Origin: Rhizopus arrhizus
Taxonomy: Eukaryota; Mucoromycota; Mucoromycetes; Mucorales; Rhizopodaceae
Length of the DNA: 64,000 bases
NCBI GenBank assembly: GCA_024220505.1
Contig: JAKZZE010000003.1
Location: 1,736,001-1,800,000, forward strand
Direction: 5' to 3'
Shown here piece after piece: positions 22,815-35,004 of the stretch. Positions within the stretch are counted from its first letter, which is position 1, and each line of letters starts with the position of its first letter. The notes beneath the pieces are model-generated. The model saw only the letters and a list, made by a program, of their open reading frames with translations. It ran no database searches and was not told the DNA's origin. The position numbers were made by a program, and so were the translations under genes.

Positions 22815-24293
22815 TCTTTTTTTCTATATAAAATTTATAGTTGTTCAATAAATTATATACAAGCTATTTTTGTTAATCAAATCATTTAGTAACTTCTTTA
22901 TATACAAAGAAGTATAAAAAAGAAAGTGTAAAGTTACAAAGGGTAGTGTAAAAAATGCGTCTTATTCAAACTCTACCTATCCTTCTTTTAAGTAAGCTAA
23001 AATGGACACAAAATAAAAGGGTATTCATGCTCCATGCCCGTAAAAAGTGAATTTGGCATGGTTAAATCAAATTTTCTAGAATATTCTCTTGTCTCGAAAA
23101 AGGACTTTAGGTTATTAACATAGCTTTAGCCTATACGACGATTCTGAAGCAATCATGGTTAATAAACTTTGGTACAATCACTGTCTTTTCGTGTTTTAAT
23201 AGCAAGAGATAACATTGATTCCAGCATAAGTTTGTGTATAAACAAAAGCTTTAATTATTGCTATTTTAGTATACTTATTGTTGATACAGATATCAAAATC
23301 ACAAGAAATTAAGCTTTATGTATTTTTATATGTCTGTAGTCATAGATACACTGAAGTAGAGCTCTTTTTCTGACCAGTTTTAGCAGATACAACTTCTATT
23401 TTTCTGATCTTATCATTTTCCAAAGATTTCTTGGTGTTATCCCTTTTCTGACGCCTATCGAGATCAAATGGAAAAGAATCAAGAGCTAGCAGGTAATGAA
23501 GATGGTATTAGATTGATTATACAACTAAATTTAAATCACATATAAAACATTGCATTCAGTTCAATTTCATAACAGTGCTTTCTCTCCAGATGAATTCTAT
23601 AGTATTTTGGATTTCAGTAAAGGATCAACTCAAATAAAATATTTATTTTGGTAATCCCTTATACAGAAAAATCTAATGAGAAAGTGCTATTCAATCTTAT
23701 GTAACAGTGTAAAGCTGAAGGTCTTCAATTCTTGAATGCTTTTGCAAGCAGAGATGAAAAGTAAACAAAAGCTCGTGTATAATAAGCTAAATGTTCTATA
23801 TTCTTCTTTTTTTTTTTAATGTATTAATCAGCTGCTTATAAATTGAAGGAATTAAATTCAAAGCTCTATGATTAATATTATTAAACAGAAAAAGAAGATA
23901 TTCTTGAAATCAAAAGAAATTATATAATCAATAAACTTTTGTTTATAATATTACACATAAAGATAACGTAATGGCTTTATTGAAATATGTTTTTTTCTAC
24001 TAGAAAGTTCATACCTTTCAGCAGTATAGAAACCTAATCAAGCTAAAAGTAAGAAGTACTAAATACCAAGAATTTGACATTATTCAAAGGGAAGAGCAAG
24101 GCATTCTAATAGATAATTCATATACTTTTTATAAATATGCAGAAAAACACAAAGCTGATATTGAAAGAAAATTTTGAAAGACAGAAAATGGACTATTGGC
24201 TTATTTAAATCATTATAAAAAGCAGCAAAAATCTAAAACTACAATTATCACTTCTTTTTTCAAATATAAAAAACCATTTATTTTCCTAATCCA
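22815..24293. other. Intergenic region with possible unassigned exons
   Basis: AT-rich DNA of 1.5 kb. On the minus strand 23485-23340 is a 47-codon, Lys-rich open segment after a CTAG acceptor (DRRQKRDNTKKSLENDKIRK, ending STSVYL) that looks like a terminal exon; I could not find its upstream exons. On the plus strand an ATG at 22955 with a GTAAGC donor (22992) and an acceptor near 23123 could join into a 40-odd residue signal-peptide-like product. Neither is supported well enough to call. Confidence 0.3.
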
Positions 24294-26466
24294 ATGTCAG
24301 ATACCACTACAGCAAACATTCAAGAGCCAGTCAAAAAATCTCCAGACAAGAAGAAGAAGCCTTCCTCTTGGTCAATCATTTTGAAGCATTTTCGTGAGTT
24401 GGACTTACCTTTACCTTCTGCACCAGAAACTTGGTTAGAATTTAGTGCACTTGGAGAATTACTTTATGAACCAAAAGTGATTGTTGTTACAACCAAAATA
24501 TTGAATACAGCTCTAAAGCAAAAGGATGATAACAGTCGTCATCGTGCCCGTGTCTTTTTAACATCCTACGTCATGCTCATGTGTCCAAATGAGATATTAA
24601 GTCTTGAAAATGAAGACGAAAAGGTATTTTTTTTATAAAAAAAAAAGGGGGAGGGGGGAGAGGGGATATATTAGTCATCAGGATACTCAGACTATTTCTC
24701 CTCATGTTTACAGAAATTATACGACTCCGCCCAACGTATGCTTTCATTATTCGAAACCTGGCTTAGTGCTCACGGTCATCCTGGAGCAACTGCAGCAAGA
24801 CTTGGATTTGTTGAAGCTTGGAATGAATACATGACTTTATTTGAATCATGGAAGTCAAAGGACCGTAACCAATTTGCAGACAATCTGATTGCTTACTATG
24901 TTCAGCTTTCCACTTTGCGCCAAAACATGATTGCAGACAATGACCCTTCCGTAGGAGACGAGCTTCAGCAACAGTTGGATCGAGTCAAACTTCGGTTAGA
25001 GCAGCTCGGTGGCAGTATCGCTTTGGAAAATCTGCAACGCGCTCTAGAAAGGTCCGCTGCTTCCACATCCACAGGTAGAAGAAGAGAACAAGAGAAAGTA
25101 AAACCTCGTTTGCCGGATTTAGAGGAACGAGATGAGATGACGAAAGAACAGGATGGGACCAATAAAGGACAGAATGAAATCAATAAGGATCAAATGAATC
25201 AACTGTTGAATCAGTACTCCTCTTCATTCTTTACAAATCTACAGCTGGCACATGAGTTGATCTTGGATCCCCAGTTTTCACTAGAGAATCATGTGGCAGA
25301 AAATTTACTGGAAAGACAAGTGAAAGAGGTGGCTGAAAAGGCGCTCTTTGATCAAATTGTGGAGGAAATCGAACGAGGAGAGATGGCAGCATGTGTGCCT
25401 GGCCTTATTCATGATATCAAACAGGTATATCTTAAAATGAAAAAAAAGAAAAGAAACTCACTCTTCATCTTAGCGTCTCTTGTCACTCATCAGCCCAAAA
25501 AGTCATTTATATCAACGCATAGAACATGAAATCGACCTTGATCTCATCAAGCAAGAAATCAAACAAAATGCATTTGACATGAACCAAATGATTCGCTATC
25601 TGACCGACATAATAGCAACCCTATGTGCCCCTGTTCGTGATAGTGAAGTACAAGCTATTCGTCAACTAGTCGATAAACCTGTGGAGCAGCTCAAAAGCAT
25701 CTTTCATCTTTTGGATAACATGAGCCTTGACATGGCCAATTTTCGTCTAAGAACCCTTCGGCGCTCTTTGATGCCCATCGCTGTAGATTATGAACGTGAA
25801 AAATTTGCAGAGATGCTGAGCAGTGGCATGATTCAGCTCGTCAGAACCAAGCGTTGGCTGACAGAGTCTTGTGAGAGATGCCAAAATGCAGCAGGTCATG
25901 ACGCCCTATTTGGAGAAGCCTTTGTCTCTCTCTTGCAACACCCAAAGGTCCTGACGGCTGATCAACTACCAGAGACACTTTTGCTGGACGCCAAACGGAT
26001 CACCTCTTTTCAAAACGAGTTTCAAGCAAATACCATTGTGGCTGCACTCTTGATGCTCGCACGAAATTTTGGAACGATCAGCGCTCAAAAGCAATCCGAA
26101 CTGGCGATCAAGCTCTTTGCGATCTTGGAAGACAAGTCGACTTCGATCGATAATCTGACGGTGGAGATCGAACGTGCAGTAGGGGATGTCACTGAAAGGA
26201 GAGAGATGATACGAAACATGGTAGACAAAACCCTGTCACACACTGATACAGTTTACTCGCTGCTTTCCCGTCGTGTTGCGTCAGTGATCAAGAGCGCCAT
26301 ACAGAACAAGCAATTTGTGAATGATAGAGTGATTACGAGTCATGGTTTAGAGCACATAAAGAACAACCTTCAATTACTTTCTCAACGTATTATAACACTA
26401 ACCCAATTTCATCGTCAAGTGTATGCACCATGGTACGATGAAATGATCAGTGAAGCCTTGAAGTGA
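24294..26466 (+). CDS. SOK1: SOK1/TCP11 family protein
   Basis: T-complex-11 family protein. Yeast Sok1 suppresses loss of cAMP-dependent protein kinase when overexpressed; the biochemical activity is unknown. Exons are 24294-24623, 24714-25424 and 25474-26466; 677 residues. The family signature FLTSYVMLMCPNEILSLE lies near residues 90-107, followed by all-helical sequence throughout. Residues about 230-275 are a charged linker with EQDGTNKGQNEINKDQ-like near-repeats. The C-terminal half (LCAPVRDSEVQAI; SLDMANFRLRTLRRSLMP; YEREKF) matches the TCP11 core. Intron 1 (90 nt) contains a purine-rich AG/GGGGAG stretch, and intron 2 is 49 nt. It is convergent with the following minus-strand gene. Confidence 0.9.
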
Positions 26467-26624
26467 ATAAAAAAAGGGATTCTTTTAAAAATGTACACAA
26501 GGGACTGTTGTTTTTATTTTTATTATTAGATCATAGAAGAAGGGTAGGGCATATACATATAAACAAGGAGAGAAAGCGAATACAAAGAGAAAAGGAAAGG
26601 GAAGAATGATGATTTGATGCGTTT

Positions 26625-28107
26625 TTATTTATCCAAGATGAGATCGGGCCCTTTCCACAAATTGATGAGGATTGCAGTAACCAGGATGAGAGCAAACCTA
26701 CACCATCGAAAGACGGAACGAAAGAGGTAACGAATGTGAAACAAGATGCGATGAATCAACCCCTTTGGCTGTAATTCTTGCTTGGGAAGATGAGTGATTG
26801 GCAAGATTTGATCGGAAGGATAGAGGTTGAGTTCGGCATAGATACTCTCACTTCTTTCAGGACCAAACAGTCTTTCTTCGTCATGATTACAAAACAACTT
26901 TTCGGCTTCATGCAGGGTCGCACGGTCATCGATGCCCACGGTTGATAGGATGGTATCGAAAGCATAGTCTGCCGGTGCATTATAAAATGATGCAAGATGT
27001 CGTTCTGTCAAAGAGGCAAAATCATAAAGTTTGGATGAATAATTTGAATCACTGCTGCTCAACTCACTGTGATCACTTTCTTTCATCAGGCTGGCTACAG
27101 AACCCTTTAATTCATGCATTAGGTTACAACTAGATGCGTTACTCAGAGATCCCTTCTCATGATATTGTGAGAGTACCGCCCTGTGTTCTTCTAGTCGATC
27201 ATTGAGTTCCTTGACATGATCCGTTTGTCGTTGAAAGGCCTCTTGTAGTGTCAAATAACCTTCTTGTGTAATCTCAAATTGCTCAAATTCTTTTCGTAAC
27301 CTTTCCAAATCTTTTAAAGTGATTGTTAATTTTTCCTCTAATATTTTTTTAGACTTTTGAAGGTATTTATTCTCCTTGTATAAATCCTCTATCTTGGCTG
27401 ATAATTCTTCGAGTAAGATCAAATCTTCTTTATGTTGCTGTTCTATTCTTGACTCGTGTTGTCTATTCGCTCTCTCCTGACTTAACAACCGCGCTTCTTC
27501 TAATTCCTGAATCTTTTGTGCAGCGATATCTAGATTACTTTGAAGTATTTCTATCTCTGTCTCTAGCTTACGTTGATTTCTTTCATGATTTTGCTGTGAT
27601 AGATGAGAATGTTGATTTGTACGTTCCAGCATACATTGAATCTCTTCATTCTTACGTTCAAGTGATTCAATGATTTTATCGTATGCTTTTTTATTGGATA
27701 TCAGTCGCATATCCTCTCGTCTTTCATTCAGTGTGGACACATTTTGTAATAGTTTATCATAGTCTGCTTTCAAATTTTGATTATGTTCTAATAAAGATTT
27801 TCCAATTTCAGCTACAAGCACCAAGTCTACAATGTGCGTGTATAGATTAACATGTGCAAAATAATAAATATAAACAAAAAAAAAAAAAAAAACCTTTCTC
27901 TTTTTCACGAAGTGATTTATATGCATTTTTCAATAAAGCACCAAGTTCAGAAGCTGATTTTTCAGCTATCCAGGATACACTGGAGATGAATGAATTTGTT
28001 GTTGAAGCAGGTGAGCAAGGTTCTTCATAAAAATGAGGAGTTGGTGTGGATTGTGAATGTTTTGGGAGTGAAATTGTCAAATCAGGTCTAGTTTCTGAGC
28101 TAAGCAT
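26625..28107 (-). CDS. Coiled-coil protein with CC1-box (dynein-adaptor type) and C-terminal membrane anchor
   Basis: Exons are 28107-27894 and 27826-26625, 471 residues. Joining the exons gives REKEKDLVLVAEIGKSLLE (about residues 66-84). This closely resembles the CC1 box of BICD/BICDR, Spindly and TRAK/HAP1 proteins, where it contacts dynein light-intermediate chain. Continuous coiled coil runs from there to about residue 300. A Ser-rich linker follows, then a basic segment and one hydrophobic helix (ALILVTAILINLW) ending about 10 residues from the C terminus, as in tail-anchored proteins. I infer an adaptor linking a membrane to dynein. The donor is G|GTTTTT followed by a long T run, which is unusual, but the frame and the motif across the junction support it. 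No fungal gene name is claimed. Confidence 0.75.
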
Positions 28108-31038
28108 GTTGTTAAAGTAAAAGAAGGATGAAAAGAAAAGGAAGGTTTGTATTCTATTTATATGAAACGAATGAAATTCGGAGTTATGACTGATCATACA
28201 ACAAAAAAAAAAAAAAAAAAGTTAGGAGCTGTGCTTACTCTTTCCCCACTCATTGTACAACGTAACGCTTTTTTATTAAACCATTTGCTGATATTCCGGA
28301 ACCAAAAAGAAGGAGAGTGAGTAAAGGGGGATTATTGTTATCTATTTTATATGAGAATTCATGTGGTATTATAATATTTGTGTGCAGATACCATTTTAAT
28401 ATTGTCTTTTTAAAAGTTATCAATACAGTTCTTTACTTTCTTAAGAAAATAGTTTACAAAGTGAGTGATTGATCAACATCAGATGAGATATTCTTATTCT
28501 CAATAATCCTTTATGGGAGATGAAGAACATTTCAAAGAGCCTTAAAACCAGAAAAATGTAAACAATAGCTTGTGTTACATGTTGCTCTGTAAAAAAAACA
28601 TGCAAAATTTGGGTAGACTTTTCCAATCCCGACCTATTCATACGAGAACTTTCTTTTATTGTTTTAAAGCGTAAAACAGCCCCCTTCAAAACATTTTGCT
28701 GCTTTGGTTTGAATGCATTCATTTCCTTCGTGGGAATCCTTCATTTGGACTTAGTGTAGTCGTCTTCAGTACCACATAGCATTAGTCAGGGCGTGGGATA
28801 ATCTATTTGGTTGGAATATACAATGAACATAAAGCATATTTCACTATTTGATAGATATTTGCACAGACATCGCCCTCATTCATTTACCCACCTCTTCTCT
28901 TAATCTTTAATCCAACTCTTTTAATTCCCTTTCAACTTTTTTTTAAACCATCTAATAATATTACAACTCAATAATAAGATTCAAATATATAAAAAAAAAA
29001 ATATTTTATTATTCATCTGTTGTCTTTTTTTATATATAAAAAATAAAGTAAATGTTATAATAAACAAATGTGTAATGTGTACTTACATCATCACCATTTG
29101 AGCGATAAGGTACACCCTTTATTTAGTTACCTTATAAGACATCGTGTACCACAGTTCTAGCATTTTTCTGATAAAGTAGACAATAAACTATTCTAGTCCT
29201 TTTGCACCGAATTATTTTATTTGTTATTGACTTTTTGTACTATGTTTTCTTATGAATCCTATATAAAAAAGGCTGTATGAATAAATCTATTCAATCTGCT
29301 ATGGCAAGAGTAAAAAAAATGAATAGGGTACGTGAGAACATACAACGATGGTGCATTGTATCAGTGAGAACTTGAGATTTGTTTCAAATCTAGCTCTCTG
29401 TGAAACATCTTTACAAAGCTCAAGATCAATCTTTTGTGTATTCTTGTAACTAGCCGACTTTTTATTTATTTGTTTATTTTTTTTTTTTTGAAAAAAAACA
29501 AAAAAAAAAAACAAAACATCTACGAAAATAATAATAAATATAACACATTCTCCATTGCTCTATGATTGAGCTTTATAAAACATGGATGCATAGGTTTTGT
29601 ATTGTAGACTTCAAGTCCTTCGCACCTCCCCCCCCCGCCCTTGAGCTCATAATTTCTTTTCTTCTTTTTAAAGTTTGCTGTTTTTTCTTTTACAGGTTTT
29701 GCCTAGATATTTAACTGAGAACCGTGATTGATAGTAACTTTCCTTTTTTGAAGTTATTAAAGTATTTATATATAGTTTGTATTAGTTTTCTTTCTAACCA
29801 TTTCAATAGTATCACAATCAATATCATACTTTCCCTTGTTGAAGATAGGGAGGTCTACATTAAAGAAGTATGCGTTTTCTGCTTTCACACTCTAGACATT
29901 GCCACATAAAGCTAGTCATGGGTTAACTTATTGTCCCAAATGGATAGCAATACGGTCTATAGTGACGCTTTGATTCTTGTATACAGTGGTTAAAAAAGCA
30001 GGAGCAACTGGAAACTGAGCTCTTGTATACCTGGCGTCAGGGGTTTGTATTATTCTTTGAATCTGATATACAGTCTCCAGTGACTGATAATCATTAATGA
30101 ATTTTCTTAGAGATACTTTCATCAACACAATCGACTTGTGCAACATCACTGAACACGTCAGTGAATAATTCAATAATATAATGTTTGAATGTAAGCTTAC
30201 GTGTATCAGACAAGACCTACTCACTCTTAGTGGGACTTCGTACTTCTCTTATAATAGACGTCGTACCTCTACTCTGACTACATAATACAATAAGATCATG
30301 ATACTAAATATGGTATAGATATGACTGTAACTATGATAACAGTAATCATTGTGACTATACAATATAATATATTACTATACATAATCCATATACACACTTG
30401 TTACATTAGAAATAGCTGATAGTATTGTTAGTAGTAATATCTCAGTTTCTATACTTTTCTAATTATTTGTTCTCATCCAAAATACATAATTCTTCCCTTC
30501 CATCTTCTTTACTTCAATAAAGAACCTTAGTTGTTAGTCATCGACGTTCATATCTATTAACAGATAGCAATCAAGCTTAATACAACAAGCACCATTAAAC
30601 CAACCGTAAATGACATTCTGGAACAACATCACCGGCATATTGATTTCCAAGTACAGGGTTTGGGCTAGTCTAGACTTTCTCGATACAGCGCTTGTCACTC
30701 CTTTCGCACCGATATAGTTGGTACGAGCATCGATAACAATTGTTTCGCCAAGGAATTCCTTGTGTCCTTTATCATTGACTTTTCGGACTAATTTACGCGT
30801 TATATATGATTAAAGATATTGTAAAGGCAATTCTGGTTTGTGTCCTGTTCTTTCATTGGTAGATCGTGTCACAGGCTCATCAAAATTGCATGTTCTGATA
30901 TTGTTGAGTATGGTGGTGACATCTGAATTCTACTGTGGTAACTATTGACGTAGATGATATTATTTCACTAAATTGGATGGCTCTGATTCCCAAGTGGTAT
31001 CCTCGTCCTTATTTACTAGTAGCAACTGTGCAGTATTA

Positions 31039-31072
<34 letters not shown>

Positions 31073-32560
31073 ATGTGAATGGCAAAAGTATGTACAATCA
31101 TTATATGAATTAAAACAGCCCAACCGAGACGTCAACTTACTCATGATATGCATCCTGTTTCTACAACTATTCCCATAAAAGGCGATTTTTAAGCCGGCGA
31201 TGATGACCAAACCTTTCATATGTAACGTATACAGTATATAACACAATCTAAAGAGATCTACAATTATTACAAAATGATGAATAGAATAAGGGAACAGTAC
31301 TTTAAGCAGTACTACTTTATAGGCTTATGTCATGTAATTATTAATTCTATTCTATAGTAGAACGTTTGAAAACTCTTATTGAATACTTGACTAATGTTTA
31401 CCTGTTTTTATAAAGATAAAATCCTTGCCAATTGATGTAGATATAAAATAATTTTCATCAATTTATACATTTGTCTGTGAGGCAAAACAAACTATATCCT
31501 TTCTATACATTCACTATAGTCTGATATAGACACAAAAAGCTTTGTTTTAATATCTTTTAAATATTTAGTCTAGAAAACAAAACAAAACAAAATAAAACAA
31601 AAAAAGTAGATATTTTAAACTATTAATTTATGCTTTCTGGATGCTTCTAGAAGAGTATTACTATGACCAAGAAAGAGGGTCTCATTTTAGCTGTCATAGT
31701 CTAAAAGCACCGTAATCTCCTTTCTTTGGTTAGAATAAAAGGAGTGATGTAAACATTTTAAATGTGTCGGTAATAGTTTTGTGAGATACAAATGATTATC
31801 GCTAATCCAGAGTAATTATAAGACACCTCAGGACTAAGGTACGTTTATAGTAATGCTATGATGCCATTAATAACCTGCAGCTCGAAGCCTGGTATAAGAG
31901 TGATAAAAGCATTTAATAGTAGTACAGTAAATTGCCTTGCATATAAAACAAATACAAAGCATGTCTTGTTTACCTATTGTATGGATATAATTAATGAAAA
32001 CCTATAGGCAACTAGTTATGTAGTAGTAAGCTTCAAGTGCTGTTTTATAAAGAAAGCCTTTCTGCCCTTTTCTCTTACCGAGTTTTAACATACGATGTTC
32101 ATTTCTATTATTATTACCGAGGAATAAATTATGTAACTCTTTGTATTTTATGGTATGGATTTTGGAGTAAACAAGTGCTTTAAGATTATTCTTATTTCCT
32201 CTTGTAGTTCACACTATGGTATCATCGATCATAATTAACAATAAGATAGTATTATTCACTTGATTATCCAAAGATATCTCAAGTTATTATAATTTGGATG
32301 AAACTGTATTGCCTGATATCTTTTTTAATGAACCTAATTTCATGCTATTTTTAAAAACAACCAGCTAAAAAAAAGGAAAAGCATCACAGTTTTTAGTTAA
32401 ATACCGTTTTATCCATTACGTATATCTGCCGATAAACTTGCCTTTAAACTACATTTTGCGGTTATTTGGAATCAAAATTCAAATGATATTTAAATGGTTC
32501 AACTTTTTTTTAAAAAAATCACTCTGATCTCGAGCTTTTTTTAAAGGAAAAGAAACGGAA
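28108..32560. other. 4.4 kb gene-poor region
   Basis: AT-rich, mostly without coding signal. It includes a 31 nt poly-A (31040-31070), a T/A-rich block near 29480-29515 and scattered short frames such as minus-strand 28722-28441 (93 codons, no recognised family) and 30224-29928. The only persuasive coding trace is at 30534-31015 (separate entry). CT-rich DNA just before 32561 may belong to the SCS7 promoter. No RNA gene recognised. Confidence 0.6.
30534..31015 (-). pseudogene. Remnant of an unidentified coding sequence
   Basis: The minus-strand frame reads with clear coding character from about 30813 to the stop at 30534 (VNDKGHKEFLGETIVIDART, SAVSRKSRLAQTLYLE, MPVMLFQNVIYGWFNG). Upstream in the same frame, across one TAA, lies another 40 codons (FDEPVTRSTNERTGHKPELP) preceded by further stops. 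Farther upstream is a DEDTTWESEPSNL phrase. Several stops and no start show decay. I do not recognise the family; a repeated or transposon-associated gene is possible. Confidence 0.45.
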
Positions 32561-33650
32561 ATGGCGACTATTTACAAAAGAGAAGAAATCAAGAAGCATT
32601 GTACAAGGAGTTCTTGCTGGGTCGTTGTTCAAAATAAAGTATACAACATCACCTCTTTTTTACAAGACCATCCTGGTGGAAGTGAGTTTATATTGCAGTT
32701 TGCTGGTGACGATATCACTACAATACTCAAAGACAGTACCTATCATGCTCACTCAATTGCAACGTACGAAATACTTGAAGAATACTATATTGGAGAGGTT
32801 GATCAAATAATCACTCATCAAGAGAAGCAACTTGATAGTAACAATGAGCAAACAAGCAACAAGATGGGCACAGGGAGAGATCAAGCATTTTTAGATCTTC
32901 AAAGACCTTTGCTTTATCAGATGTGGAACTCAAACTTTACAAAAGACTATTATCTTGAGCAAGTACATCGTCCTAGATACACAACACATACCGTGCCATT
33001 TTTTGAAAATCCGTACCTTGACTTACTCACAAAGACTCATTGGTATTTCATCCCATTGATTTGGTTTCCTGTTTCCTTTTTCCTAGCTTGGAAATCATTC
33101 AATAGTACAGATGGCTCTTTGTATCGGACATCTCAAGGATTCATGGCCGGTGCCTTCTTTTGGACATTATTCGAATATACTTTACATCGCTTCTTATTTC
33201 ATTTAGACGACCTTTTACCTGACACCCCAACAGCCTTATTTTGGCATTTTACCTTACACGGTATGCATCATCATATGCCTATGGATAGGTAAGTTATGAG
33301 AATAATAGAAGTAAGCGTCCAAGCACTTACTTTTGTCTAGATTACGTCTAGTGATGCCACCATTAATAACTGCTGTCCTAAGTATCCCTGTTTTTATAAT
33401 TGCTCATACTTTATTTTATCCTGCGTTCGCACATGCTTTTATCGCAGGTACTTTATCTGCTTACGTTTGTTATGATTTGATTCATTACTATCTTCATCAC
33501 GCAAAAGTGTTCAAGTTTTACTTTGGGGAACTCAAACGATACCACATTGCTCATCATTACAAGAACTATAGTCTAGGTTTTGGTGTTACTTCAAAGTTTT
33601 GGGATTATATGTTTGGCACCTTAATTTATTTAGATGATAAGGAAAAATGA
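32561..33650 (+). CDS. SCS7: Sphingolipid fatty acid 2-hydroxylase (cytochrome b5 fusion)
   Basis: ER membrane enzyme that adds a 2-hydroxyl to the very-long-chain fatty acid of ceramide. Exons are 32561-33288 and 33341-33650; 345 residues, close to the usual length. The N-terminal cytochrome b5 domain has the haem motif HPGG (about residues 38-41) and a second haem His in STYHAHS. The C-terminal fatty-acid hydroxylase domain has its histidine clusters: HRFLFH, HGMHHHMPMD, HYYLHH and HIAHHYKNYSLGFGV. Hydrophobic segments flank them. The 52 nt intron interrupts the MPMDRLRLVMPP loop, and the splice restores it exactly. Confidence 0.95.
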
Positions 33651-34897
33651 CTGATGCGATCCCCTAGTTCTAGACTGTTTTGATAAACTATAGTCCCCCC
33701 CCTCCCCTCTTTTTTAAAATAAACTATCGTATTTTTATTTGCATCTTTTACTGTTACACGGGAAATCAACCTTGAAACAATCAAGTCTGATAACGTCAGG
33801 AAAACAATGCAAATTATAAGGACCAAAGAGCGGCCATTTCGTTTATTCTTCATAGATATTGCTATCTTGAAACAATACAATCCAATGTTAATTCACTGCC
33901 CTTTAGCTGCTTTTTTTTATCAAGGCTACAGGATCAAGGCACATTCTCTACAGAAAAAAAAAAAAAGCATAATTAAAGAAGAGGATCGTTTAAAAGATGT
34001 CTTTGTATTCGTAATAAAAATAGGTATGCTGCGTAGTACAACGCTTCATATGATTATGAAACGGATCAATATCATTTAGATCGACGCTTAACTCATAAAT
34101 CCTTATTATTCACCCTTGGAGGTATCACAGTTGAGAAAAACAAAAGAAAGTTATTTGTTAATCTTTTTTTTTGTTCTGTAGTAAGCCCATATTCATAATA
34201 TTCTTCCCTCTCTCTTTCTCTCTTTCTCTCTTTCTCTCTTTCTCTCTTTCTCTCTTTCTCTCTTTCTCCCTTTCTCCCTTTCTCCCCTTCTCTCTACTCT
34301 CTCTTTCTCCACTTTTTCCAATTTGAAAACGTAGTTTTGATTTTTATTCCAGTGATACAAAATGAGGTATAAATAATAGCTTTTTGCATGATTATTGTTA
34401 TATGTGATCGCTAAATATATTATGTGATACTTGGCTGAAAATCTTTTGTCAATCCATGAACCAAATAACCTCTTTTTTTATATTTGTATAGAATTTTTAC
34501 GCAAGTTAGAGTCCACACATGTTGGATACAAGTCTTAGAGGATCAATAAAGGCAAATAATCTTTTCTGAAAGCTTTAATATCACATATCTTTCTTATATA
34601 AAAGATTTTTGGCTTTTCAGTTATTTAAACTTTACTTAAGTAAACCCAAGTTTCTTTTAGAATACTTCTTGTAGCATTTCTATTCCTTTAGCTACTTATC
34701 CTAACAAACGTTTTTTAAAGAGAAAACACGCGTCTTTAAGCTTTCTCTCTCTCTTTCTCCCTCCACAAAATAAAGAAATCACGGTAGTTTAGCTAAATTA
34801 AAATGCCCCAGTTTTTTTATCTTGCATAAACGTTTGATGAACACGATTCTTTTTTATTTTTATTTTTTTTCTTAAGCTTTTGACATGTATTTGAGAG
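33651..34897. other. Intergenic region between SCS7 and SAC3 copy 1
   Basis: Noncoding AT-rich DNA holding the CTCTTT microsatellite at 34203-34298 and further CT-rich patches (34740-34765). Short frames here have no recognisable product. Confidence 0.6.
34203..34298 (+). repeat. TTTCTCTC-type tandem repeat
   Basis: A run of (CTCTTTCT)-like octamers grading into CTCCCTTT variants. It is a simple polypyrimidine microsatellite with no coding content. Confidence 0.9.
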
Positions 34898-34905
34898 TAT
34901 AAAAA
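34898..34905 (+). promoter_or_regulatory. TATA box of SAC3 copy 1
   Basis: TATAAAAA lies about 107 nt upstream of ATG 35005, with a T/C-rich leader between. The second SAC3 copy lacks a comparable TATA box at this distance; its upstream DNA is unrelated. Confidence 0.55.
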
Positions 34906-35004
34906 GCCTGAATTTAATTTTTTACTTTTTATTTTTTATCTCCTTTTTTTCTTACATTTTTTTTCTCATCCCATTTATATATCTTGCTTACTGAATAAAT
35001 TAAA

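Noticed and set aside
22955..23210. Two-exon small secreted peptide
   Set aside because: It can be spliced in frame, but the product of about 40 residues is all signal-like and nothing supports it independently.
33807..34079. 90-codon ORF downstream of SCS7
   Set aside because: No recognisable features; composition fits chance in AT-rich 3' flanking DNA.
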